From Chryseosolibacter sp036402075 (lineage in GTDB: Bacteria; Bacteroidota; Bacteroidia; Cytophagales; Cyclobacteriaceae), in assembly GCA_036402075.1 (NCBI GenBank), contig DASWTP010000284.1, positions 41,398-105,397 of the forward strand: a stretch of DNA of 64,000 bases, read 5' to 3'. A program made the position numbers and the translations under genes. The notes under the pieces are model-generated. The model was not told where the DNA came from. It was given only the letters and a program-made list of their open reading frames with translations, and did no database searches. Shown in pieces: positions 8,933 through 16,937 of this stretch. Numbering within the stretch: the stretch's first letter is position 1; every line of letters begins with the position of its first letter.

Positions 8933-10225
8933 ATGAACTATATATCAGGCGAAGAAGCACTCAAAATTGTTAAACCCGGCCAACGGGTGTTCGTTCACGG
9001 TGGCGCAGCAACGCCTCATTATCTGCTTTCAAAATTGGCGGAGCGTTCAGCTGAGCTTTGGAATGTTGAGATCGTCAGCATCAGCATGCAGGGCGATGCC
9101 GTCATTGCAGACAAAAAATACAAGAACAGTTTCCGTATTAATTCCCTGTTTGTTTCAGAAAACGTGCGCGCTGCCGTAAATGAGGGTCGGGGTGATTATG
9201 TTCCCATTTTCCTGAGCGAAATTCCAATCCTTTTTAAGCGGAATATCCTGCCAATAGATGTGGCGTTGGTTCAAGTGTCGCCACCGGACAAACACGGCTA
9301 TTGCTCGCTTGGCGTTTCCGTGGACATCGCTGCAACGGCAGTCAAGACCGCCAACTATGTGATCGCGCAGGTTAATCCGAAAATGCCGCGCACCCTCGGA
9401 GACGGAATAGTGAAGATAGACGATTTTGATGCCGTGGTGTACCATGAAGAAGAACTACCGGAGGTCGTGTCCGGAGAGTCGACCGAAATCTCGAGACGAA
9501 TCGGAAATTACTGTGCTGAGCTGGTGCCTGATGGCGCCACACTTCAGATGGGCATCGGTGCAATTCCGGATGCCGTGCTCGCCTCGCTTACACAGCATAA
9601 GGAGCTTGGCGTTCACACCGAAATGTTTTCAGACGGTATTATCCCGTTGATTGAACAAGGCGTGATCACAAACCAACATAAGAAAAAGTACCGGGGAAAA
9701 ACAGTAACATCGTTCCTTCTGGGAAGCCGCAGGCTGTATGATTTCGTTGACGACAATCCAGCCGTTGTCGTGTTGAATGTCGATTACGTTAACGACACAG
9801 CAGTGATTCGGACGAACCCAAAGGTTACTGCGATCAACAGTGCCATCGAAGTAGACATCACAGGGCAGGTTTGTTCTGATTCCATCGGCACCTTTCATTA
9901 CTCAGGCGTTGGTGGTCAGATGGACTTCGTGCGCGGGGCCTCATTGTCTGAAGGTGGGAAACCTATTATCGCCCTTCCTTCCATTACGGCCAAAGGCGTA
10001 TCGCGGATTTCTCCATTTCTAAAGGAAGGCGCAGGCGTTGTCACAACGCGAGCGCACGCTCACTACATCGTGACGGAGTATGGAATCGCTTACCTGTACG
10101 GGAAGAATATGCGCCAGCGCGCGAAGGAGCTGATCCGGATTGCGCATCCGAACCATCGCGAGGCGCTGGAGAGAGCTGCTTTTGAGCGGTTTCATACCTA
10201 TGAATTTGAACGAACTGTATACTAA
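8933..10225 (+). CDS. Acetyl-CoA hydrolase / 4-hydroxybutyrate CoA-transferase family protein
   Basis: 430 residues, full length for the family. Motifs include GVHTEMFSDG (the Glu of the HTE motif is the catalytic residue in this family), SGVGGQMDFVRGA and the C-terminal HAHYIVTEYGIAYLYGK. It probably moves CoA between acetyl-CoA and a short carboxylic acid; the acceptor cannot be read from sequence. It sits 4 nt after ccoI and 1 nt before ccoS, so it is embedded in the cbb3 maturation operon. That is an unexpected partner, possibly linked to acetate formation when oxygen is limiting (inference). Confidence 0.88.
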   Translation: MNYISGEEALKIVKPGQRVFVHGGAATPHYLLSKLAERSAELWNVEIVSISMQGDAVIADKKYKNSFRINSLFVSENVRAAVNEGRGDYVPIFLSEIPILFKRNILPIDVALVQVSPPDKHGYCSLGVSVDIAATAVKTANYVIAQVNPKMPRTLGDGIVKIDDFDAVVYHEEELPEVVSGESTEISRRIGNYCAELVPDGATLQMGIGAIPDAVLASLTQHKELGVHTEMFSDGIIPLIEQGVITNQHKKKYRGKTVTSFLLGSRRLYDFVDDNPAVVVLNVDYVNDTAVIRTNPKVTAINSAIEVDITGQVCSDSIGTFHYSGVGGQMDFVRGASLSEGGKPIIALPSITAKGVSRISPFLKEGAGVVTTRAHAHYIVTEYGIAYLYGKNMRQRAKELIRIAHPNHREALERAAFERFHTYEFERTVY

Positions 10226-10226
10226 C

Positions 10227-10430
10227 ATGACTATCATTGTTCTCCTGATCGGAATCAGTCTTACCATCGCGATGATCTTCCTGGTGGTCTTCTTCTGGAA
10301 CATGCGCCATGGCCAGTACGATGACACCTATACTCCTTCCGTCAGAATGCTGTTTGACGAGAAAACCAGAAAAGAGCCGATCGACCCGGGTGGAAAGAAG
10401 TCAGCGGCCGATCGCAAGGCCAACAGGTAA
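10227..10430 (+). CDS. ccoS: cbb3-type oxidase assembly protein CcoS
   Basis: 67 residues from ATG at 10227, one base after the stop of the CoA-transferase; a longer frame would overlap that gene deeply. There is one N-terminal membrane helix (IIVLLIGISLTIAMIFLVVFF) followed by WNMRHGQYDD, the typical CcoS pattern of W/F..R.GQYDD. CcoS is needed for cofactor insertion into cbb3 oxidase. Length fits the family. Confidence 0.9.
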   Translation: MTIIVLLIGISLTIAMIFLVVFFWNMRHGQYDDTYTPSVRMLFDEKTRKEPIDPGGKKSAADRKANR

Positions 10431-10448
10431 TTCTCTAACACACCGGTG

Positions 10449-11510
10449 ATGTTAAAAAAAGAACGGATTCCGATCATTTTCTTTGCCCTGCTTTCCCTGG
10501 TGTGCGGACTATGGACAGGGCTTACCCGAATTGGATGGGATGCCAGAGCGTTTGCCCTGTCCGCACATCATGGTGCGATCATGGTAAGCGCGTTCCTCGG
10601 AACGCTAATCACGCTGGAGAAAATCATCCCCCTTCGAAACAAATTCCTGTATGCCATCCCGGTCATTAACGCATCAAGTGTCGCGGTCTTTTTCATCGGC
10701 CAACCCAGGGTAGCGTGTTATATCACTGTGGCATCGAGCCTGGCGCTTTCAGTTGTCTTCCTTCACTATTTAAACAAGCAGCGTTCTCTTGTGTATCTGC
10801 TCATGCTGGCCGGATCTGTATGTTGGTTAGTGGGCAACATCCTTATCCTTACAAAATCATTTTACCCACTCGCTTTCCCATGGTGGGCGTCTTTCGCCCT
10901 GTTCGTTATTTCGGCCGAGCGAATGGAGCTGATGCAATTTTTGCCAGTAGCCACGCTGCATAAAAGTTCCTTCGTCAGTTTGCTGGGCATGTTTCTGATT
11001 GGCTGCTTCTTCTCCTTTCACGGAGCCGGCAACCTGTTCTGCGGCTTCGCACTTATCGGAATCTCCCTATGGCTCATGCGGTTTGACATAACCGCAGTCA
11101 ATTTGAAAAAATCTGGTCTTCCGCAATTTGTCGCGGTAGCCTTACTTGCCGCATACGCTGCGTTGCTTTTCACCGGTGTCTTTTTCATCTCATTGCCTAA
11201 TCAATGGCTTTCATATGATGCCATCGTGCACAGCTTCTTTTTAGGGTTCGTCTTTTCTATGATCTTTGCGCACGGCCCGATAATTCTGCCGAATGTGCTG
11301 GGCATCCGGGTAACGCATTTTAGCCCATTGGCCTACGGCTGGCTTGCCATCCTTCATCTCTCATGGATGGTGAGAATTTTTGGCGACATTACAGTTCATC
11401 TCGTGGCGAGAAAAGTAAGTGGTGCCATGAGTGCGGTTGCAATTATAGGCTACTTTATTACCCTCGCGATCGTGATCGTAAGAAGCCACCGCCATGTTAA
11501 GGTCGTTTAG
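10449..11510 (+). CDS. Polytopic membrane protein with conserved-looking His, unassigned
   Basis: 353 residues from the ATG at 10449 (a GTG 3 bp upstream is also possible). About 10-12 hydrophobic helices. Histidines lie in or near helices: SAHHGAIM (about residue 35), DAIVHSFFLGF, FAHGPIILPN, THFSPLAYG and LAILHLSWM. I do not recognise the family with confidence; the spacing of helix histidines recalls heme- or copper-binding membrane proteins such as NnrS, but I cannot show homology. It lies 18 bp after ccoS and overlaps the next membrane protein by 17 bp, so it belongs to the oxidase-maturation operon. A role in N-oxide or oxygen respiration is inference from context. Confidence 0.75.
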   Translation: MLKKERIPIIFFALLSLVCGLWTGLTRIGWDARAFALSAHHGAIMVSAFLGTLITLEKIIPLRNKFLYAIPVINASSVAVFFIGQPRVACYITVASSLALSVVFLHYLNKQRSLVYLLMLAGSVCWLVGNILILTKSFYPLAFPWWASFALFVISAERMELMQFLPVATLHKSSFVSLLGMFLIGCFFSFHGAGNLFCGFALIGISLWLMRFDITAVNLKKSGLPQFVAVALLAAYAALLFTGVFFISLPNQWLSYDAIVHSFFLGFVFSMIFAHGPIILPNVLGIRVTHFSPLAYGWLAILHLSWMVRIFGDITVHLVARKVSGAMSAVAIIGYFITLAIVIVRSHRHVKVV

Positions 11511-12708
11511 AATCCCGCTGCTATTTCTTTTCATAGGATCGCTCTTGGGAGTTTTTCTCCGCTGGCAGTTCATTGAACCTACACGCGGCATAAACTACTC
11601 CAATTTCCTGCATGGTCACTCACATATTATGTTTCTCGGGTGGGTTTTCAACGCGCTCTATCTCGCGTTTGTATTCAATCATATCGAACAGCATCGCCAA
11701 CAATTTTTCAAAATCTTGTTTTATGTCCTACAGACCCTTATGGTTGCGATGCTCATCTCATTCCCGCTGCAAGGATACGGCTTCTGGTCTATTTCGTTTT
11801 CAACATTGCACACGCTCGGTGCATTTGTATTCGCGGTCAATTTTATTCGCCAAACGTCATCAGTTTCTTCCTTGTCCATGCAATGCGTGAGAATCGCGCT
11901 GATATTCTTCCTCGTTTCAGCCGCTGGCCCCTTTTCCCTCGGATACCTTATGGCCAACGACCTGGGCGCAACCAACTGGTATAACTTCTCCATCTACTTC
12001 TATCTGCACTTTCAGTACAATGGTTTCTTCTTCTTCGGGATCCTTGCATTGTTCATCAGTCAGCTTGAAAGCAGAGAGATTCAATTCAACGTTAATCTGG
12101 CAAGAACTAGTATATTGTTATTTACAGTCGCCTGCATCCCCGCCTATTTACTCAGCACGCTGTGGGCGAAGCCGGGGTATGCTTATAACGTGGCCGGTTC
12201 AATTGCCGCGCTATTGCAATTGGCTGGCTGGGTCATATTTTTAAAGATGGTTTTTGACGTGGCTTCAAGCCTTAGAAACAATTTCACGTCTCCGAGCCGT
12301 TCCCTCCTGACGTTGGCCCCACTCGCCTTAACTGCCAAATTCGTATTGCAAATTCTGTCTGCATTCCCGGTAATCGCGCAACTAGCCTACGAACTTCGCC
12401 CGATCGTGATTGCCTATCTCCATTTAGTACTCGTGGGGGGAATAAGTGCGTTTCTATTTAGCTGGTACATGGAAACAAGTTTTATCCGTGCTGATCGCGC
12501 AAAGGCGGCAACCCTGGTATTTATCGTTTCTTTCATTGGCATGGAGTGCGCCCTTATACTCAGTCCCCGGTGGTCTGCCGTGCAGCCGGTCCTACTCTTC
12601 TCCGCATCGGAATACATTTTCGGCTTCTCACTCTTACTATCGTTGAGCTATTTATTGTTCGGTCTTGCTTCCCGCAAAAAAGCTGACAAAAATCATCCTT
12701 TTGGTTGA
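11494..12708 (+). CDS. Polytopic membrane protein with HGHSH motif, unassigned
   Basis: 404 residues, about 12 hydrophobic helices. Near the N-terminus is NFLHGHSHIMFLGW, and further in is FYLHFQYNGFFFFG, both reminiscent of histidine-bearing helices in heme-copper oxidase-like proteins. I cannot assign it to a named family. It overlaps the preceding membrane protein by 17 bp; the pair probably works together. The 3' end of the gene contains the tandem Crp/Fnr-type sites of the hemN promoter, so hemN can be expressed separately. Signal peptide not evident; inner membrane expected. Confidence 0.75.
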   Translation: MLRSFRIPLLFLFIGSLLGVFLRWQFIEPTRGINYSNFLHGHSHIMFLGWVFNALYLAFVFNHIEQHRQQFFKILFYVLQTLMVAMLISFPLQGYGFWSISFSTLHTLGAFVFAVNFIRQTSSVSSLSMQCVRIALIFFLVSAAGPFSLGYLMANDLGATNWYNFSIYFYLHFQYNGFFFFGILALFISQLESREIQFNVNLARTSILLFTVACIPAYLLSTLWAKPGYAYNVAGSIAALLQLAGWVIFLKMVFDVASSLRNNFTSPSRSLLTLAPLALTAKFVLQILSAFPVIAQLAYELRPIVIAYLHLVLVGGISAFLFSWYMETSFIRADRAKAATLVFIVSFIGMECALILSPRWSAVQPVLLFSASEYIFGFSLLLSLSYLLFGLASRKKADKNHPFG

Positions 12709-12748
12709 TCAGACTCATAAAGCAAAACCTGCATCGATGCGTTCTTTG
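12684..12748 (+). promoter_or_regulatory. Tandem Crp/Fnr-type sites plus -7 element for hemN
   Basis: Sites TGACAAAAATCA (12684-12695) and TGATCAGACTCA (12706-12717) have centres 22 bp apart; the second begins on the stop codon of the upstream gene. A -7-like element GTTCTTTG (12741-12748) is centred 33 bp after the second site. The predicted transcript start is only about 2 nt before the hemN ATG at 12754, so the message may be nearly leaderless. Confidence 0.7.
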
Positions 12749-12753
12749 CTGGC

Positions 12754-14130
12754 ATGACCTCCATCGAAGATCAGCGCGCCCTTATTAAGAAGTACGATGT
12801 TCCGGTTCCACGATACACAAGTTATCCGACAATGCCGTATTGGGAAACCGAAAATTTCAGTCTTGAAAAGTGGATCAGTGCGGTCAAGCGTTCGTTTAAT
12901 GAATCGAACCTTACCAAAGGGATAAGCTTATATATTCATCTTCCGTTTTGCGAAAGTCTCTGCACGTATTGTGCATGCAACACCCGCATAACAAAGAATC
13001 ACAAAGTGGAAGCTGACTACCTGCGTGCGATCTTTAAAGAATGGGACCTCTATAAAAAAGTACTTGGTGGCATTCCGCAGATCCGTGAACTTCATCTGGG
13101 CGGTGGTACTCCTACGTTTTTTAGTCCTGATAACCTGAGATCGCTGATTCGTTACGTTCTTGAAGAAACGGCATTGCATGAAGACTTCGAATTCAGCTTT
13201 GAAGGACATCCGAACAATACGACCGAAGCACATTTGCAAACGCTCCACGAGCTGGGTTTCCGCAGGGTGAGCTTTGGCGTGCAGGACCTTGACGAAAGAG
13301 TGCAAAAGACAATCAACCGCATTCAGCCCTTTGAAAACCTGCAGCGTGTAACAAACCTCAGCAGGGATATCGGCTATCAATCCATCAGCTATGATTTAAT
13401 TTACGGGCTACCCTTTCAAACGTCTGCGTCTATTCTGAATACGATCGAAAAAGTGCTCACCCTTCGGCCAGACCGTGTGTCTTTTTACAGTTACGCGCAC
13501 GTTCCCTGGATCAAACCTGGCCAACGTGGTTATGAAGATGCCGACCTCCCAAGCGACCTCGTGAAACGTCAGCTCTATGAAACAGGCCGGGCGCTGCTTA
13601 AAGCAGAGGGTTATGAAGATGTTGGCATGGATCATTTTGCACTTCGCCACGATTCGCTGTATGTGGCACAACAAAATGGGAAGCTGCACCGGAACTTTAT
13701 GGGCTACACAACAAGCGAGACGGACTTACTCATTGGCCTTGGAGCGTCCGCGATCTCGGATGCCAAATATGCCTACGCGCAGAACTTGAAAAAAGTTGAA
13801 GATTATTCGGCAGCAGTTGCAAACGACACATTTGCCGTCTTTAAAGGCCACTCGCAAACATCGCAGGATCTGCTTCTTAAAAAATGTATCCTTGAAATTG
13901 CCTGTGAAGGAAAGATTCGCCAGGAGAATCTGCTCATGGTATCAGAGGAACGCGTGCTTCAGCAACTGAGCATCATGAACGAAGAGGGAATCATCAGTGC
14001 AAACATCGATGGCTTCCAGGTAACTGAACAAGGACGCGCATTCGTACGCAACATCTGCAGTGTTTTTGATTTTCGCATGCATGACGCACAGCTGCAAAAA
14101 CATCAGACACTTTTCAGCAAAGCGATTTAG
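12754..14130 (+). CDS. hemN: Oxygen-independent coproporphyrinogen III oxidase
   Basis: 458 residues, full length for HemN. The radical-SAM motif CESLCTYCAC gives C66, C70 and C73 for the 4Fe-4S cluster plus the extra Cys typical of HemN; the N-terminus has VPRYTSYPT, and the GGGTPTF glycine motif follows. It decarboxylates coproporphyrinogen III to protoporphyrinogen IX without O2, supplying heme for cbb3 oxidase and cytochromes at low oxygen. It stands between the oxidase-maturation operon and the nos operon with its own paired Crp/Fnr-type promoter, which fits anaerobic induction. Confidence 0.95.
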   Translation: MTSIEDQRALIKKYDVPVPRYTSYPTMPYWETENFSLEKWISAVKRSFNESNLTKGISLYIHLPFCESLCTYCACNTRITKNHKVEADYLRAIFKEWDLYKKVLGGIPQIRELHLGGGTPTFFSPDNLRSLIRYVLEETALHEDFEFSFEGHPNNTTEAHLQTLHELGFRRVSFGVQDLDERVQKTINRIQPFENLQRVTNLSRDIGYQSISYDLIYGLPFQTSASILNTIEKVLTLRPDRVSFYSYAHVPWIKPGQRGYEDADLPSDLVKRQLYETGRALLKAEGYEDVGMDHFALRHDSLYVAQQNGKLHRNFMGYTTSETDLLIGLGASAISDAKYAYAQNLKKVEDYSAAVANDTFAVFKGHSQTSQDLLLKKCILEIACEGKIRQENLLMVSEERVLQQLSIMNEEGIISANIDGFQVTEQGRAFVRNICSVFDFRMHDAQLQKHQTLFSKAI

Positions 14131-14225
14131 ACTGCATCAAATAATTCAATGACCCATTCAGCATCTGGTCTCGCTTCATGGCTCATCTCTACGCACTTCC
14201 GAATATCATTAGGCCATTCTGCCAT
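14127..14225 (-). CDS. Possible small ORF antisense to the nos leader
   Basis: A 32-residue frame from ATG at 14225 to TAA at 14127, overlapping the hemN stop. The same frame stays open upstream to about 14293, through both Crp/Fnr-type sites, giving 56 codons without a stop. The composition looks protein-like (EWPNDIRKCVEMSHEARPDAEW) with no membrane segment. No clear ribosome-binding site or promoter is visible. A 56-codon open frame is not rare by chance, so it may be spurious or the relic of a longer gene. Confidence 0.25.
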   Translation of the reverse strand: MAEWPNDIRKCVEMSHEARPDAEWVIELFDAV

Positions 14226-14233
14226 AATAAAAC

Positions 14234-14298
14234 TGATGTAAATCAGGTCTATGATATGATTCCGATCATAAGGCGCCTGGATTACCCCAGGTACTTTG
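14234..14298 (+). promoter_or_regulatory. Tandem Crp/Fnr-type sites plus -7 element for nos operon
   Basis: Sites TGATGTAAATCA (14234-14245) and TGATTCCGATCA (14257-14268, within a perfect TATGAT-N4-ATCATA palindrome) have centres 23 bp apart. A -7-like element GTACTTTG (14291-14298) is centred 32 bp after the second. Predicted transcript start is near 14302, leaving a 50-nt leader before the cytochrome c ATG at 14352. Confidence 0.75.
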
Positions 14299-14351
14299 CA
14301 TCAAAGTAAAAGGACTAATAGACTTTACTATTCAACCAAAACTGCAAAACT

Positions 14352-14825
14352 ATGAAAAAGCTGTTCGCTTTATTAATCCTGCTCGTATTGCTTGCCGGCT
14401 GTGGCAATGAAAAACCAAAAGATGAAGGAGGTGATGACGGTTACGATGACAATGAGCTTGCCGAAGCACCTAAAAAGGTGGATGATGGAAAAGGGCTGGG
14501 TGAAATCAAGGTAGTGACACTCAATACACCCCTTGAGCAAGAACGTATCATTCGAGGAAAAGCAATCTACGAAATGAAATGCTCTGCCTGCCATAAACTG
14601 ACAGATCAGCGTGTGGTTGGTCCAGGCTGGAAAGACGTGACCAAGCGCAGAAAACCTGAGTGGATCATGAACATGATCACCAACGTAGACGTGATGCTGG
14701 ACCAGGACGCGGAAGCACAGAAGCTGCTTGAACTCTGCTTGACGCGCATGCCAAACCAAAATGTAAGTGTTGGCGACTCTCGTGACATCCTCGAGTTTAT
14801 GAGACAAAACGATGGAGAAAAATAA
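14352..14825 (+). CDS. Monoheme cytochrome c lipoprotein of the nos operon
   Basis: 157 residues. Lipoprotein signal with lipobox LLAGC (Cys17), an acidic linker (about 20-55), then a class I cytochrome c domain with CSACH (C77, C80, H81) and a distal Met in TRMPNQ. It is exported and lipid-anchored, and probably delivers electrons to NosZ, whose gene starts 27 bp downstream. It is the first gene of the nos operon behind paired Crp/Fnr-type sites. Small cytochromes accompany clade-II nos clusters in many bacteria; the exact donor here is inference. Confidence 0.9.
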   Translation: MKKLFALLILLVLLAGCGNEKPKDEGGDDGYDDNELAEAPKKVDDGKGLGEIKVVTLNTPLEQERIIRGKAIYEMKCSACHKLTDQRVVGPGWKDVTKRRKPEWIMNMITNVDVMLDQDAEAQKLLELCLTRMPNQNVSVGDSRDILEFMRQNDGEK

Positions 14826-14852
14826 TATTATCCCACAAACTAACTATATAAA

Positions 14853-16838
14853 ATGAAAACGGTAAAAAAATTCGTATGGGTAGTGGCAGGAACTCTGGCT
14901 GCATTCTCCATATACAGTTGCAAGCCTTCCGGCCCTCAACAGGCAATGACGGGGGATGCTGCGTCTAAGGCATACGTTGCACCCGGCCAGTATGACGAGT
15001 TCTACAATATTGTATCGGGCGGCTTCAATGGACAGATCGGTATCTACGGGCTTCCTTCCGGACGTTTATTCAAAATCATCCCGGTATTCTCAACGTTCCC
15101 CGAAAACGGCTACGGTTACAGCGAAGAAAGTAAACCTATGCTGAATACGGCAAACGGGTTCGTTCCATGGGATGATCTCCACCACATCTCGCTGTCGACC
15201 ACAAACGGTGAACATGATGGCAGATGGGCATTCGCAAATGGAAACAACACACCTCGCGTTGCGCGAATCGACTTGAAAACCTTTAAGACAGTTGAGATCC
15301 TGGAACTTCCTAACAGTGGCGGCAATCACTCATCTCCTTACATCACGGAAAATACCGAGTACGTTGTTGCGGGTACTCGCTTTAGTGTGCCCATCGGCAA
15401 TAATACCGATGTTCCGATCAGTTCCTTTAAGGAAAATTTCAAAGGTACAGTGAGCTTTATCAAAGTCGATACCGGAGGACACATGAAGATTGCGTTCCAG
15501 CTTCTCACTCCTGGCGTGAGCTTTGACCTTGCGCGTTCAGGAAAAGGGCCGTCACACGGTTGGTTCTTCTTCTCCACTTATAACACAGAGCAAGCGTACA
15601 CACTGCTGGAACTGAATGCGTCTCAAAAAGACAAAGACTTCATTATGGCAGTCAACTGGAAGAAAGCCGAAGAGTACATCAAAGCCGGCAAGGGAAAGAA
15701 CGTCAAATCACGATACGCTCACAACACACTGAGCGAATCGACACACATGGCAACCTCCGAGATCCTCGAGGAAGTGCTCCAACTGGATCCCGCGGAATTG
15801 AAAGACATCATCTACTTTATTCCATGTCCAAAGTCGCCCCATGGCTGCGATGTTGATCCTTCTGGTGAATACATCGTGGGTAGTGGAAAACTTGCCGCAC
15901 TTATCCCGGTATTCTCGTTCAGCAAAATGCAACAGGCTATCGCCAACAAAGAATTCGAAGGTGAATTCGCGGGTATCCCCGTACTCAAATATGAAGCTGC
16001 GCTGCATGGTGAAGTCCAGAAGCCGGGCCTTGGTCCGTTGCACACGGAGTTTGATGCAAACGGAAATGCATACACTTCCATGTTCGTGTCTTCGGAGATC
16101 GTAAAGTGGAATGTGAAAGACCTGAAAGTCCTTGACCGAGTTCCTACCTACTACTCCATTGGTCACCTGAGCGTTCCAGGTGGTCCAACTAAAAAGCCTC
16201 ATGGCAAGTATGTGGTCGCCTACAACAAGATCACAAAAGACCGCTACCTGCCTACAGGACCTGAGTTGACACAGTCTGCCCAGCTCTATGATATCAGCGG
16301 AGAAAAAATGAAACTGATCCTCGACTTCCCAACTACTGGCGAACCTCACTACGCGGAGTCCATCCCGGCATCACTCATCATGCCGAAGTCGCAGAAGATC
16401 TATAAGCTGGAAGATAACAAGCATCCCTATGCGGCTCTTGGTGAAGGAAAGACAAAAGTTGAACGGAAAGGTAATGAAGTACACGTGTACATGACTGCGA
16501 TCCGCTCGCACCTCACGCCTGACAACATCGAGGGCATCAAGCAAGGTGACGATGTATATTTCCACGTAACCAATCTTGAACAAGACTGGGATGTGCCGCA
16601 TGGCTTTGCGATCAAAGGCGCCAACAATGCGGAGATCCTGATAATGCCGGGCGAAACCCAAACCCTGAGGTGGAAAGCTGACCGTGTTGGCGTGTTCCCT
16701 TTCTATTGCACAGACTTCTGTTCAGCCCTTCACCAGGAGATGCAAGGCTACGCCCGCGTGTCTGCACCAGGTAACAATGTACCCTTAAAGTATTCAACCG
16801 GAGAGATCCAGGACCAGACAAGTGGCGCTGGTCAATAG
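14853..16838 (+). CDS. nosZ: Nitrous oxide reductase, clade II (Sec-exported) type
   Basis: 661 residues. Reduces N2O to N2 outside the inner membrane. The N-terminal beta-propeller carries the CuZ histidines (DDLHH, NGEHDGRW, SPHGCDVD, GPLHTEFD, KPHGKY) and the C-terminal cupredoxin the CuA site (C619, C623, H627, M630 in CTDFCSALHQEM). The leader is a Sec-type hydrophobic signal, not the twin-arginine type of clade I, and it ends in SIYSC, a permissive lipobox at Cys23, so the enzyme may be membrane-anchored. It follows the cytochrome c gene and precedes a membrane/NosL fusion, nosD, nosF and nosY. A stable RNA hairpin lies directly downstream. Confidence 0.96.
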   Translation: MKTVKKFVWVVAGTLAAFSIYSCKPSGPQQAMTGDAASKAYVAPGQYDEFYNIVSGGFNGQIGIYGLPSGRLFKIIPVFSTFPENGYGYSEESKPMLNTANGFVPWDDLHHISLSTTNGEHDGRWAFANGNNTPRVARIDLKTFKTVEILELPNSGGNHSSPYITENTEYVVAGTRFSVPIGNNTDVPISSFKENFKGTVSFIKVDTGGHMKIAFQLLTPGVSFDLARSGKGPSHGWFFFSTYNTEQAYTLLELNASQKDKDFIMAVNWKKAEEYIKAGKGKNVKSRYAHNTLSESTHMATSEILEEVLQLDPAELKDIIYFIPCPKSPHGCDVDPSGEYIVGSGKLAALIPVFSFSKMQQAIANKEFEGEFAGIPVLKYEAALHGEVQKPGLGPLHTEFDANGNAYTSMFVSSEIVKWNVKDLKVLDRVPTYYSIGHLSVPGGPTKKPHGKYVVAYNKITKDRYLPTGPELTQSAQLYDISGEKMKLILDFPTTGEPHYAESIPASLIMPKSQKIYKLEDNKHPYAALGEGKTKVERKGNEVHVYMTAIRSHLTPDNIEGIKQGDDVYFHVTNLEQDWDVPHGFAIKGANNAEILIMPGETQTLRWKADRVGVFPFYCTDFCSALHQEMQGYARVSAPGNNVPLKYSTGEIQDQTSGAGQ

Positions 16839-16866
16839 ATCAAATCATAGTTTGCAGGTTGAAAAT

Positions 16867-16919
16867 GGCCCCGATCCTAACCGTGTCTTCCGACAGGAGT
16901 CATTAATAAGGACGGGGCC
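16867..16919 (+). terminator. Stem-loop between nosZ and the NosL-fusion gene
   Basis: GGCCCCG (16867-16873) pairs with CGGGGCC (16913-16919), extended by TCCT/AGGA with one bulged A, giving an 11-bp stem around a roughly 30-nt loop. No long U-run follows, so it may be a partial terminator or a 3' stabiliser that raises nosZ mRNA relative to the accessory genes. Confidence 0.55.
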
Positions 16920-16937
16920 TTCTAAACAAACGAAGAA

